This document shows, one piece after another, positions 44,026 through 53,487 of a stretch of DNA of 64,000 nt. The stretch is from Lewinella sp. LCG006 (GTDB lineage Bacteria; Bacteroidota; Bacteroidia; Chitinophagales; Saprospiraceae), in contig NZ_CP160680.1 in the NCBI RefSeq assembly GCF_040784935.1, forward strand, positions 2,285,501 to 2,349,500, given 5' to 3'. Both the position numbers and the translations under genes were made by a program. Position 1 is the stretch's first letter; each line of letters begins with the position of its first letter. The notes under the pieces were generated by a model. The model was not told where the DNA came from and did not search any database. It saw only the letters and a program-made list of their open reading frames with translations.

Positions 44026-45063
44026 TTACGCCGCCGGCTCATAGCGCTGATAAAATTCTTTGAAGGTGATCATCCGCTCGGTCTGTTCGTCCCAAAGTTT
44101 GTGGAACATAAATTGCAGGCTTTCGAAGAAGGTCACCGAGGTAACGTACTGCTGCAAATCTGGATTTTCCTCCGCACAGCGTATCAGGTTGTAACTGGGG
44201 ATACGGCTGTTTAGGTGGTGGATATGGTGGTAACCAATATTCCCCGTAAGGAAGTGCAACCAACCCGGCAACTTGTAAAAGCTACTGCCGCGAATGGCAC
44301 TCAAGAGGTAATCCCAGTTGTCTTTCCAATGCTTGTAAGCCAGTTCGTGCTGATGTTGGACAAAGAAAAACCAAACGGCAATGATGGCGAACAAGAAGAC
44401 AATTGGCAATTGGATCATCAAGAACGTTTTCCAACCAAAAGCCCACATGCCCAGGCCGTAAGCCGTGAACAGGAACAGATTGTTCAGTGCCAGCCACTTG
44501 CGGTTGTTTTGCCAGCCTTGTAATTTCACCAGCGTAAACCTGTTGTTACGAATCAAATAAATAACCGGCCCGACAACAAAAGTAATCAGTGGCATCCGAA
44601 AAATGCGATAAGCCAAACGCTGGCGTGGCGTAGCTTCAGCGTATTCCTTGGCGGTCATGGTTTGAATATCACCAATATCGCGTACCTCCAACTGTCCGCT
44701 GTGGCCATGATGAAAATCGTGTACCTGTGCCCAGTACTGGAAAGGAATAAAAGTAAACAAACTGGCTATCCAGCCCACAATCTTGTTCCAACGCTGGTCT
44801 TTGAAAAAGGAGCGGTGGCCACAATCGTGTTGGATAATAAAAATACGAACGGTAAAAAAAGCATTCAGCAAAGCCAAAGCCCAGGTGATACCGTACGACC
44901 ATTCCAGGCTCTGGTACATCAGCGCCCAAATAGCGATGAATGGCCCGAAGGAAGTAATGATCTGAAGAATAGCCCGGCTACTGTCTGACTGAGCATACTT
45001 CTTGAAGCGAACCGGCCAATCGGCTAAGGCTTGCTGGATCTGTTGATCGGTGTAAGTTGACAT
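44026..45063 (-). CDS. Membrane fatty acid desaturase
   Basis: 345 residues from the ATG at 45063; further upstream in-frame codons have no coding character and lie in the promoter region. Di-iron membrane desaturase with all three His boxes: HDCGH, HDFHHGH and HHIHH, on four to six membrane helices (FGPFIAIWALMY, LFLFTAYGLGMW, FLFAIIAVWFFFV). Introduces a double bond into phospholipid acyl chains, probably helping with membrane fluidity; the position of the double bond cannot be told. -7 box 97 bp upstream; strong terminator downstream. Confidence 0.9.
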   Translation of the reverse strand: MSTYTDQQIQQALADWPVRFKKYAQSDSSRAILQIITSFGPFIAIWALMYQSLEWSYGITWALALLNAFFTVRIFIIQHDCGHRSFFKDQRWNKIVGWIASLFTFIPFQYWAQVHDFHHGHSGQLEVRDIGDIQTMTAKEYAEATPRQRLAYRIFRMPLITFVVGPVIYLIRNNRFTLVKLQGWQNNRKWLALNNLFLFTAYGLGMWAFGWKTFLMIQLPIVFLFAIIAVWFFFVQHQHELAYKHWKDNWDYLLSAIRGSSFYKLPGWLHFLTGNIGYHHIHHLNSRIPSYNLIRCAEENPDLQQYVTSVTFFESLQFMFHKLWDEQTERMITFKEFYQRYEPAA

Positions 45064-45159
45064 AAGAAAAAAAATTAGGCATTGAAAAACAAAACAGTTT
45101 GAAACACAGATAGTTGTCAGCCACGCAGAAGCATCAGCTGTTAACTGAATGTAGTCTGG

Positions 45160-45167
45160 CAAAGATA
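45160..45167 (-). promoter_or_regulatory. Promoter -7 box (TATCTTTG) of the desaturase
   Basis: Exact TAnnTTTG on the minus strand, leaving a ~90-base leader before the ATG at 45063. Confidence 0.5.
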
Positions 45168-45388
45168 GGATATTAGTCAACCACAAAAATAGGGCACAAA
45201 GACCCAAAGCACCAAGCAGATAGCAGTATATTGTCTGGTCAAGACAGAAAGGTGACATGATATTAACAAACCAAATACGCTTAGAATAGGGGGGCTTTCT
45301 ATTTATACACATCTCTTTAACAACAGGATACATTTTCATTGTCAAAAAAGCAAGTGTAGCGTTAATCCATACTAAACACCTTCCCATC

Positions 45389-47806
45389 ATGTTTCGTAGC
45401 TATCTAAAAATCGGCTTTCGTAGCCTCCGCAAGCAACCTTTTCAGACCACCATTTTTATTTCAGGTCTGGCTTTAGGGCTTACTGCTTTCCTTTTTTTAC
45501 AGCAATACACTGCTTTTGAAAAGAGCTACGATAATTTCCATTATGCTGCCGACGAGCTCTACCGCGTCACTACTGATCAAATAGTAAACGGGAAAATAGA
45601 TACACGCGACGCGATGTCCTTTGCCTCATCCGGCGCTATGCTCGTGGAAGAAATCCCTGAAATTATCAACGCTACGACAACCTATAAAACGGAACGGATG
45701 GTATTTCGTAAGCGCAATCAACCGATCGAAGAACTCAACGTCATTGCTGTAGACACCAATTTTCTTGACCTTTTTGCTTATCCCGTACTTCAGGGCGACC
45801 CAAAGACGATGCTTTCCGCTCCCTTCAGTATCGTCTTGACCAAAACCCAGGCCGTGAAGTATTTTGGCGAAGAAAATCCCATTGGTAAAACGATTGAAGA
45901 CCTCGATGAATTCAATCAGGCTTTTACTGTTACCGGAGTTATTGACGATGTTCCCGAAAACACGCACTACCATTTTGATATACTTGTATCACTGGCCAGC
46001 TACCAGGAAGAGCTGGAAGAAAACGGATGGGATGGCTACAATTATTACACTTATGTCTTGTTGGACGCTGGGGCAAAGTTGGCACAAGTAGAGAAAAAAC
46101 TCCTCGCGCTTGCCAAGAAATACATTGGCGAAGAGGATCAACTTTTTTTTAATCTTCAACCCGTAAAAGATATTCATCTTTATTCTGATTTCACTTTCGA
46201 ACCTCAGGTTCACGGTAGTGCCAAAGCCGTTAATTTTTTGAGTATCATCTCTATTTTCATTCTGCTCATTGCATGGATCAATTATATTAATCTGTCTACT
46301 GCAAAGGCGGTAGAACGCGCCAAAGAAGTAGGTTTACGCAAAGTTGTTGGTGCTCAGCAAAAGCAACTTATTGGGCAGTTTTTTTTCGAATCCTTGCTTA
46401 TCAATTTATTTGGTGCCTTAGCAGCTCTTCTGTTGGCTTTTGCGCTTACCCCCTATTTCAACGGGCTCGTAGGTAATACAGTCGTCCACAATGTTTTTTT
46501 CAATTCCTATTTCTTAGGGCAATTGGCGATTTTCTTTCTTGTAGGTACGATCGCTACAGCCTTCTATCCCGCTATTGTACTTTCCTCTTTTCAACCCATC
46601 AATGCTCTGCGTGGTGCTTTTAGCCGGACCCCAAAAGGGATATTCTTACGTAAATTGCTAGTAGTTGTGCAGTTTGCCGCTTCCCTTTTACTGATCGCCA
46701 GTACAGTGATTATTTACCGACAGGTAGATTTTCTTACCAATACAAAAATGGGAATGAACACCACCCATGTCATTGGTTTTGAAAGACCCGACCCTGAGGA
46801 TATGTCACGTGAAGCATATATCAGTAAGATCAGGGCTTTTGAAAATGCCCTATTAGCTAAGCCTGAAATAAAAAGTGTTGGTGGCATTCAGAATATGCCT
46901 GGTGGACAGAGTTTTGACATCAACTCTACCAGCAGTGGCGTAAGTATACCTGGTCAAACCGATATTGTTAAATCTACCATATATCTCACCGGTGCAGATG
47001 ACAACTATCTTGATGTACTTAACATAGCCACGCTTGCCGGCCGTAATTTTGATCGAGAAATTGCTGCCGACTCTAATGCTGTTATGGTTAATGCAGCCTT
47101 CCTGAAATTATTGAATATTGCTGATCCGAGCCTTGCTGTTGGCGAGTTGCTGCAACTAAGAGAAGGCCCAAATGCAGCAAGGTTACCCATCGTAGGGGTT
47201 ATTGATGATTTCAATCGCTCTACTTTAAAACAGCAGGTAGAGCCTACCATTCTTTATTACACTCCCACACCTCCGCGCAGTGTCGTGAAATTAAGTGGAG
47301 TGCAAATGGCTGCACAGTTGGACTTTATTCAAACCACCTATCGCGAGATGTTCCCCAATGCGCCCTTTGCTTATACGTTTCTTGATGAGCGATTTGCGAA
47401 AATATATGCCGCAGATAGGCGCTTTGGTAGCATCTTCCTCATTTTTTCCATCCTTGCCATTTTTGTAGCGTGCATGGGGTTACTGGGGCTGTCTTCCTAT
47501 CTGGCGCTTCAGCGTACAAAAGAGGTTGGAATTAGAAAAGTACTGGGTGCTACCGTGCCGAGTATTGTATTATTATTCTTCCAAGATTTCCTCTGGTTAA
47601 TCCTTATCGCCGTCGTAATTGGGGTTCCTATTACTTACTTGGGGATGAACGAATGGCTAGCTGGTTATGCACACCGGATCACTTTTCCCTGGTGGGTACT
47701 TTCAGGAGCCATACTCACATTGGTAGGTATTGCCTTTTTAACCGTCAGTTACCAAACTTGGCGTTTGGCCATATTAAACCCCACATCAACCCTACGACAA
47801 AACTAA
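45389..47806 (+). CDS. FtsX/MacB-type ABC transporter permease
   Basis: 805 residues with two FtsX-like units. N-terminal helix (TTIFISGLALGLTAFLFL) followed by a periplasmic MacB core domain, three helices near residues 285-440 with the AKAVERAKEVGLRKVVGAQ coupling stretch (short form EVGLRKVVGA), a second periplasmic domain, and three C-terminal helices with the second coupling stretch EVGIRKVLGA. Type VII ABC family: uses motion across the membrane rather than substrate passage. The ATPase partner is not adjacent. Confidence 0.9.
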   Translation: MFRSYLKIGFRSLRKQPFQTTIFISGLALGLTAFLFLQQYTAFEKSYDNFHYAADELYRVTTDQIVNGKIDTRDAMSFASSGAMLVEEIPEIINATTTYKTERMVFRKRNQPIEELNVIAVDTNFLDLFAYPVLQGDPKTMLSAPFSIVLTKTQAVKYFGEENPIGKTIEDLDEFNQAFTVTGVIDDVPENTHYHFDILVSLASYQEELEENGWDGYNYYTYVLLDAGAKLAQVEKKLLALAKKYIGEEDQLFFNLQPVKDIHLYSDFTFEPQVHGSAKAVNFLSIISIFILLIAWINYINLSTAKAVERAKEVGLRKVVGAQQKQLIGQFFFESLLINLFGALAALLLAFALTPYFNGLVGNTVVHNVFFNSYFLGQLAIFFLVGTIATAFYPAIVLSSFQPINALRGAFSRTPKGIFLRKLLVVVQFAASLLLIASTVIIYRQVDFLTNTKMGMNTTHVIGFERPDPEDMSREAYISKIRAFENALLAKPEIKSVGGIQNMPGGQSFDINSTSSGVSIPGQTDIVKSTIYLTGADDNYLDVLNIATLAGRNFDREIAADSNAVMVNAAFLKLLNIADPSLAVGELLQLREGPNAARLPIVGVIDDFNRSTLKQQVEPTILYYTPTPPRSVVKLSGVQMAAQLDFIQTTYREMFPNAPFAYTFLDERFAKIYAADRRFGSIFLIFSILAIFVACMGLLGLSSYLALQRTKEVGIRKVLGATVPSIVLLFFQDFLWLILIAVVIGVPITYLGMNEWLAGYAHRITFPWWVLSGAILTLVGIAFLTVSYQTWRLAILNPTSTLRQN

Positions 47807-47807
47807 A

Positions 47808-48170
47808 CTACTCGTATTCCCCTCGATAGATCACCCCACTACTGGGGTTTTCACACACTTCTACCCGCGAGAGTGCCGGCAGTTGAGGCTTCACTTCCCG
47901 CCAAATCCAGATGGCAAGGTTTTCTGCCGTGGGGTTTTCCAGGCCAGGAATATCATTGAGGGTACGGTGATCGAGTCTTTCTTCGATAGGTTTCCAGATG
48001 GCTTTGACATCACCGAAATCTGCCACCCAGCCCAGGTGTGGATCCAATTCTCCACTAATGTACAGGCGTACAATATAGGTATGCCCGTGCATTCTTCGGC
48101 ACTTGTGTTCTTCGTGAACGTTGGGCAAATAATGTGCAGAATCAAACGTAAACTTCTTAAAGATCTCCAT
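47808..48170 (-). CDS. queD: 6-carboxy-5,6,7,8-tetrahydropterin synthase QueD
   Basis: 120 residues from the ATG at 48170; the TTG at 48182 is unlikely. Zinc His ligands in FDSAHYLP and MHGHTY, catalytic Cys in KCRRMHGH, Asp/His pair LDHRTLND, and C-terminal Glu in [10 protein letters not shown]. Makes the pterin precursor of preQ0/queuosine. -7 box TAACTTTG 19 bp upstream. No preQ1 riboswitch was recognised. Confidence 0.94.
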   Translation of the reverse strand: MEIFKKFTFDSAHYLPNVHEEHKCRRMHGHTYIVRLYISGELDPHLGWVADFGDVKAIWKPIEERLDHRTLNDIPGLENPTAENLAIWIWREVKPQLPALSRVEVCENPSSGVIYRGEYE

Positions 48171-48189
48171 CCTGTTGGCCAATTTTGCG

Positions 48190-48197
48190 CAAAGTTA
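48190..48197 (-). promoter_or_regulatory. Promoter -7 box (TAACTTTG) of queD
   Basis: Exact TAnnTTTG on the minus strand, 19 bp before the queD ATG, which supports that start. Confidence 0.6.
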
Positions 48198-48307
48198 GTA
48201 TTAATTTTACGTATCTTCGAAAGTTGGTAACCCTTTCACAGATAGACTCATAAAGCAGTATCCCCGTCGCGAAGTGATTGGGGTATCGTACACCAAAACC
48301 GTTTAGT

Positions 48308-50296
48308 ATGGCTACTCAAAGGGGGTTCGGAAGACAAGAAGGAAGCAATACCTCTCCAAATAGTGGCAAAAACTATTTGCTCACCATCGGTATCGACAAT
48401 TACCTCCATTGGCAACGCCTCTCTAATGCCGTAAAGGATGCCCAGGAATTTGCTGATGTACTTACTCGTCAATATCAATTTGAGGCCGGAGATATTTTTA
48501 CACTCTACAATGAACAGGCCACCGAGGCCAATATTTACCAGGCTTTAAGGGACATGAAACGGCGGCTGGAGCCACTGGACAACCTCATTGTTTACTATTC
48601 CGGCCACGGCCATTATGATGACGAATTTGATGAAGGTTACTGGATTCCCGTCAATGCTAAGCCCGATGATGAGAGTAATTTCATCAGCAATGCCAATATC
48701 GTCAAGCGAATCAACGCCCTGGATACACAGCATACGCTGCTAATCGTCGACAGTTGTTTTTCGGGATCTCTCGTGGTGCAAAAAAGAAATGCTATTCCCG
48801 ACGAGCGGTTTAAGTCTCGGCGTATCCTGACCTCTGGCCGCTACGAAACGGTTTCCGATGGCCGCGATGGGGAGAACAGCCCTTTTTCCGCAGGCCTCCT
48901 CACTTATCTGCGCAAGAATACTTCGCCAAAACTGGATACCACCAGTGTCATCAAATACGTCAAAGACTTTGTTTTCACCCAGGCCAAGCAGCATCCCGTT
49001 GATGGCCGCATTCAAAATAGTGCCGACGAAGGGGGCGAGTTTGTCTTTTACCTGCGCCGTGACGAAGAAGCCGTTTGGCAGGAAGTGTGCCTGGCTGATA
49101 AAGTGGTGGAATACCGCAATTACATCGCCGGCTTTCCTGCCGGAAAATACGTAGCCGCCGCCAATCGCAAGATCAATTTACTGGAAGAAGATGAAGTCTG
49201 GTCGAGCGTCAAGATCAACGACACCGAGCTTGGCTATGAAGGTTATATCAGCAAATATTCTCCTTCCGGAAAATACCTCACCGAGGCTAGAGAGCGGCTC
49301 TCAAAACTCAGAGAAAACCGCCACGAACGCCAAAAAGCCCAACAGGAAATTGCCGCACGAGAAAGCGAGCGTGCCCAACTACGCCTGGCTTTCGACGAGC
49401 TGGTAAAAAGCGCTGAACGCTTATTTGGCGAACGCAAGCTGGAGGAAGCTCGCAGTAAATACCGAGAGGCACTCCAAACTCACCTCCCCGGCTTTGCCCC
49501 TACTCAGGAGTACCTCGAAGAGCAAATCAACCTTTGCCAGAGCAACCTGGCTTTTTTAGCTCATTACGAAAACGGCAAGGCGGCACTGCAGCAAGAAAAC
49601 TACCGACTGGCCATCGAGTATTTTCAGGAAGCCCTGAAGATTAATAACAATGCCAAAGTAGAAAAACTCATCGCGCATTGCCAGCAGCAAATGCAAAATG
49701 GTCAGCGTAAAACTTCGACCAGAAGTGGCGGTGCTCAAACACGTTCTTTCGCAGGTACTGCTACTCCTGACGCGCCAAAGCGCCGTATTGGGATGTGGAT
49801 TGGGGTAGGGGTTACCCTATGCTTCTTATTGTTCCTCCTTTTCGCAGCACTGGTCAACGAAGGCATTTTTGACAACACGCTCCCCAACTACGACGATACC
49901 TCTATCTACGACGACGATTACACCGATGATCCCACACCCGGCAGTACGCCTGCCAGCCCCACTACCGCAGATTTACTGATGGGCACCTGGCAAGTAAGTA
50001 CCATCAATGTGGTGCGTAATGGTGTAGCCTACAATGCCACAGCAGAAGATCAATCACTATTGTTGCTGATTGGAGCCGTCTACAATTTCCAGTCGAACGG
50101 CATTGTGACACTTAGCACCGAATTTGGCTCCGAAAACATCTATTACAGCCTCAATGGGAACAATATTTACGTGCAAGCCCCCGGCTACAGCACTGGAACC
50201 ATTAACAAAATAGATCGGCAAAGCTTACAGCTGACGCTGCCCTTTACCAATTACTTTGGTACCCACATGTTGCAGTTTAATCTGGTGCGGTATTGA
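48308..50296 (+). CDS. Caspase-like (C14) protease with TPR and membrane-anchored C-terminal domain
   Basis: 662 residues from the ATG at 48308. Residues ~20-250 are a caspase p20/p10 fold: YLLTIGIDNY, YYSGHGHYDD with His100, and LIVDSCFSGSL with Cys150, the dyad for cleavage after basic or acidic residues. Next come two short Y..YI..FP.GKY..A repeats (~265-345), a charged coiled coil, two TPR-like units (~380-460), one membrane helix (GMWIGVGVTLCFLLFLLFAALV, about 500-520) and a ~130-residue beta-rich C-terminal domain (LMGTWQVSTINV) of lipocalin-like type outside the membrane. Peptidase in the cytoplasm, sensor outside is a reasonable guess. Confidence 0.88.
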   Translation: MATQRGFGRQEGSNTSPNSGKNYLLTIGIDNYLHWQRLSNAVKDAQEFADVLTRQYQFEAGDIFTLYNEQATEANIYQALRDMKRRLEPLDNLIVYYSGHGHYDDEFDEGYWIPVNAKPDDESNFISNANIVKRINALDTQHTLLIVDSCFSGSLVVQKRNAIPDERFKSRRILTSGRYETVSDGRDGENSPFSAGLLTYLRKNTSPKLDTTSVIKYVKDFVFTQAKQHPVDGRIQNSADEGGEFVFYLRRDEEAVWQEVCLADKVVEYRNYIAGFPAGKYVAAANRKINLLEEDEVWSSVKINDTELGYEGYISKYSPSGKYLTEARERLSKLRENRHERQKAQQEIAARESERAQLRLAFDELVKSAERLFGERKLEEARSKYREALQTHLPGFAPTQEYLEEQINLCQSNLAFLAHYENGKAALQQENYRLAIEYFQEALKINNNAKVEKLIAHCQQQMQNGQRKTSTRSGGAQTRSFAGTATPDAPKRRIGMWIGVGVTLCFLLFLLFAALVNEGIFDNTLPNYDDTSIYDDDYTDDPTPGSTPASPTTADLLMGTWQVSTINVVRNGVAYNATAEDQSLLLLIGAVYNFQSNGIVTLSTEFGSENIYYSLNGNNIYVQAPGYSTGTINKIDRQSLQLTLPFTNYFGTHMLQFNLVRY

Positions 50297-50466
50297 TTTT
50301 TGGGGAACTTGTCGTGTTAGCGAAACGGATGTATGAGCTCTTGCTTACAGGATGAGAGGGTTTATGTGATTTTAATGCTTAAATTTAGGTTATGGTGCTT
50401 AAATCTGGCCTGGGTACAGTGCGAGGAACGAGGCTTGTCGGTCAAGCTTTGTTGTGTGCTGCCCAA

Positions 50467-50832
50467 TTATTCTTCTCCATCCTCTGGTTTCTCATATTCA
50501 TAAGAATATCCGTAACCAAAATTGTGCTTTATATTATAGGCCCGATTAAGCACTAAACCAATTAAGGGGATTTCATTTTTTGAAAGAAGATCAATGGCAC
50601 TTCTAAGAGTTTCTTCGTTAGAATTATGAAAGGAGTTTACAAAGATTACCCCATCTGTATTTTTCCCAATTACTATTGCATCAGCAACCATTAGTATAGG
50701 TGGAGTATCAATAAGTATTAAATCATATTCATTTTGGAGAATAGATACTAATCCTTTAAACCTTTCTAAGCTCAAGATTTCCATTGTGTTATACCCGTCC
50801 CTAAGTGGTTTGGGCGTATACAGAAGTCCCAC
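50467..50832 (-). pseudogene. Tyrosine autokinase (BY-kinase), 3' fragment cut off by IS630
   Basis: C-terminal ~107 codons of the interrupted kinase: NTMEILSLERFKGL, Walker B YDLILIDTPPILMVADA, and a tyrosine-rich tail (FGYGYSYEYEKPEDGEE) that would be the autophosphorylation cluster. The open frame continues 14 codons into the IS end, with a possible GTG start, but those codons belong to the inverted repeat. Joining to the 5' fragment restores a 464-residue protein. Confidence 0.9.
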
Positions 50833-51899
50833 CTACTGAACGAAAATTCAACGTTAGTAGCCTGCGTAACTCTGACTTGTGTGACTTAGTGTCATTGAGA
50901 AAATCAATTATTCCGTCTTTGAATTTTGAATACGTATCGTAGTAAATAGAGCTGATGACTTTTTTACGCATAAACTTCCAAAGCCGCTCTATTAGATTCA
51001 AATTAGGAGAATAAGGGGGTAGAAATACAAATTCTATGCGCTGATCAGCGGCCCAGTCCTGGAGCATTTTATTGCGATTATAGCGGGCATTATCGCAGAT
51101 CAGATATATTTTCTTCTTTGGATGTTTCTTCAATAATTGCCGGCACAGCCGTTGGGTAGACTGTGCATTGATAGAATCAGTGATGTCATAAACCAGGTGC
51201 TCAGGCTTAAGTGCATTGATCGCACCGTTGATATTTACCCGTTTACGACCGCTATTACAGTCCACCTCAAAGTCTCGGCCCTTGCGTATCCAAGCTCTCC
51301 CCGTTTTGGTATTATGGGTGGGATGACAGCCATCAGCGTAGTATACTACTGCTTCTCCTTGTACGGCTTGTTCCAAAAGTTCGGGCAGTACGTCATCTAG
51401 AAAATCCAGCTGATCTTGTTCGTTAGCTTTGCTGGCTACTGCCTTGGTCTGCTTGTATACAAAGCCAATGCGATGCAGGAGCTGAGTCATACCAGATACC
51501 GAATAAATAACGCCAAAGGTTACTTGAACATACTCACAAATGGAAGCGGCTTCTTCGTACAAGTTCTCTTCCAAGTGAGCTGTCAAGAGTAAAATCTCTT
51601 CCTCGTTCAGTTTTCCTGAATAGGGCGTAAACCCATCCAAGAGGTAAGCCGTCAATCCCTTTTCATAAAAGGCTTTCGCGTAACGTCTGATGGTATTATC
51701 ATCCAAACCCAGCGCAGCCTCAATGACCTTGATCTTATGTCCCTGATGCAACATAATCAAGACCGTAACCTTGCGGAATTGACGCGGGGGCAAATTCGGA
51801 TGCTTCTGAATTTGACGTAATTGATCGTACTCGGATTGACTTAGCTTGATTTTCACGCCAAAAAATACGAATTTTTCCCAAACTACTTAGTGACGGGTA
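50792..51899 (-). mobile_element. Complete IS630-family insertion sequence, 1108 bp
   Basis: Terminal inverted repeats run TACCCGTC(A/C)CTAAGT at both ends (left 50792, right ending 51899), 23 bp with two mismatches, and the element is flanked by a TA duplication at 50790-50791 and 51900-51901, the hallmark of IS630/Tc1-type insertion. It carries one transposase gene that ends inside the left repeat. Removing the element plus one TA copy restores the host gene frame exactly, so insertion is recent or the host gene was intact at the time. Confidence 0.93.
50801..51856 (-). CDS. IS630-family DDE transposase
   Basis: 351 residues starting with GTG at 51856. Helix-turn-helix N-terminal part (FRKVTVLIMLHQGHKIKVIEAALGLDDNTIRRY; short form AALGLDDNTIRRYAKAF), then a DDE domain with YADGCHPTHN (first Asp), LICDNARYN (second Asp) and LPPYSPNLNLIERLWKFMRK (Glu). 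Single uninterrupted frame without programmed frameshift. Looks intact. Confidence 0.95.
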   Translation of the reverse strand: MKIKLSQSEYDQLRQIQKHPNLPPRQFRKVTVLIMLHQGHKIKVIEAALGLDDNTIRRYAKAFYEKGLTAYLLDGFTPYSGKLNEEEILLLTAHLEENLYEEAASICEYVQVTFGVIYSVSGMTQLLHRIGFVYKQTKAVASKANEQDQLDFLDDVLPELLEQAVQGEAVVYYADGCHPTHNTKTGRAWIRKGRDFEVDCNSGRKRVNINGAINALKPEHLVYDITDSINAQSTQRLCRQLLKKHPKKKIYLICDNARYNRNKMLQDWAADQRIEFVFLPPYSPNLNLIERLWKFMRKKVISSIYYDTYSKFKDGIIDFLNDTKSHKSELRRLLTLNFRSVGGTSVYAQTT

Positions 51900-52971
51900 T
51901 AGTATGAATATTTCCTGAAAAAATCATATCTAACTTATCACGGCCTTCATAGCTATATAGAATTTCCTTTATCTCAACATTGCCATATTGAAGGTATTCA
52001 GAAAGGCCTAAATTTTTCTTATCAGTATTATAACTTTGGTTTACAGTTCTTCTAAGGTGAGGTCTTCTTAAATCGGCATCAATCAATAAAACTCTCTTAC
52101 TCTGAGAAACAAGAAGGGCTAAATTATAACAAAATGAAGTTTTACCATCCCCTGCCAATGAGCTTGTCACACTAAATAGTTTCTTCTCATAATAGTTTGT
52201 TTGATGTCGTAGGTTCAGTTCAATATAACGAAGGCCTTCACTATACATAGTTCTACTTCCTTTAAAATGGAAAGGTTCCTTCCCTCTCTTAACAGTTCCA
52301 AGAGGACCTAAAAAGTTAATATCTAATTTTTTAAATTGAGAAACATCAAAAATTCGCCCCGTCACTGAAAAGAAAAGAACTCTAACAAAAAATAAGGATA
52401 CTAAGATTGCAATTAGGTTTAAGTAATCTGAATTAATCTTTTCTATCACTCCATATCTTTCCAGTAATCTAACATTACTGCCCAAAAAATCTAGCTGCCT
52501 GTTAACTATGGCGTCAAGTTGATTTGAATATTCTTTTATTTTTCTTTTTTTACTCACCTCATCAAATAAATCTTTAACGAAAAATACTTCGGTAGAAATA
52601 GAGAGTAAATTTTCGTTTAGAACTACACTTACTTTTCCTAGATCAAAGCCTAAAGACTTTTTTTCTAACTGAGTTCGAATATAGTCACCACTAGTTAAGT
52701 TTACATTTAACAACTTAGCATATGTTAAGACATCAGAATAGCTGTCTTCTATTTTTGAAATAGGCAAAACCACGTAGTCCTTCTTTATATTACAAGTCAA
52801 ATTTCTTTCAAGAAATAAATATGACAGTAGCAGTATAATGACGATTAACCAGATGTATCTATCTTTTCGCAATACGTAACTAATTAAAGGAATGAGTTTT
52901 TTAAAAAACTCATTCAGTTGACTCCAAAATTGTACTGATAGAAATTCCTTTGACATTTTTGCAAAACTCAT
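51883..52971 (-). pseudogene. Tyrosine autokinase (BY-kinase), 5' fragment cut off by IS630
   Basis: About 357 native codons from the ATG at 52971 to the insertion, then five IS codons and a stop. Two membrane helices (YIWLIVIILLLSYLFL near 45-60; LIAILVSLFFVRVLFFSV near 205-222) enclose a ~140-residue outer domain, much shorter than the Wzz-type domain of Wzc. The kinase begins with Walker A SSLAGDGKTS and Walker A' VLLIDADLRRP. It is AT-rich and no capsule genes flank it, so it is an orphan, now disrupted. Confidence 0.88.
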
Positions 52972-53001
52972 TATTACTCCTTCTATATTACTTCGCTGCA
53001 A

Positions 53002-53487
53002 ATCTCAGCCTGAAGATAAGATTATCGAAAATATTTAGTTCCGACAACATCTCAAATTAATTTCCATCCCTAATTCCACCTTATATTCTACTATAAGCCT
53101 CTTCTAATTTGCCTATAGAAGACTACTTGTAGCTATTTATAATCATATGTAATGGCATACAACGACAAGCCCTGCATCCGCCATTCTGCTTGAGGCAGGA
53201 ATGGCGGATGCAGGGAAATTAAATGATGCCGCCGGCTTTTACTATGGGCTTTCTATTTTTTTGCATGTCCTTTTCAGGCTTCCTGCCCACTCGATGCTAG
53301 ACTAAATATAGTTTTTTGGGGGATTTTTCCGGTCATCATTTTGGCGGAACACTACACTGGGAAGTACTAGCAATTAAAGATAACTGTATGTTTATCTTTA
53401 TGAACTCATTTTTAGTGATTTAGCAGTATTTATAGTGACTTCGTGTCGCACCGCTGGTAGCTAAGTTAGGCACCGTTTCTCTTTTCT
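53002..53487. other. Non-coding AT-rich gap with two palindromes
   Basis: No gene seen in 486 bp. A strong palindrome lies at 53170-53215: CCCTGCATCCGCCATT with CTGC, loop, then GCAG-G-AATGGCGGATGCAGGG; the GC content of its stem is far above its surroundings. A second, smaller one at 53375-53400 is TAAAGATAA / TTATCTTTA with an 8-base loop and may end the nuclease-protease transcript. The first may be an inserted hairpin or a terminator for one of the two neighbours. Confidence 0.5.

Noticed and set aside
48171-48277. preQ1 riboswitch before queD
   Set aside because: The 19-bp distance from the -7 box to the ATG leaves no room for an aptamer on that transcript.
50801-51856. Transposase read as a host gene or as part of the kinase
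   Set aside because: DDE motifs, inverted ends and the TA duplication define a self-contained IS630 element.
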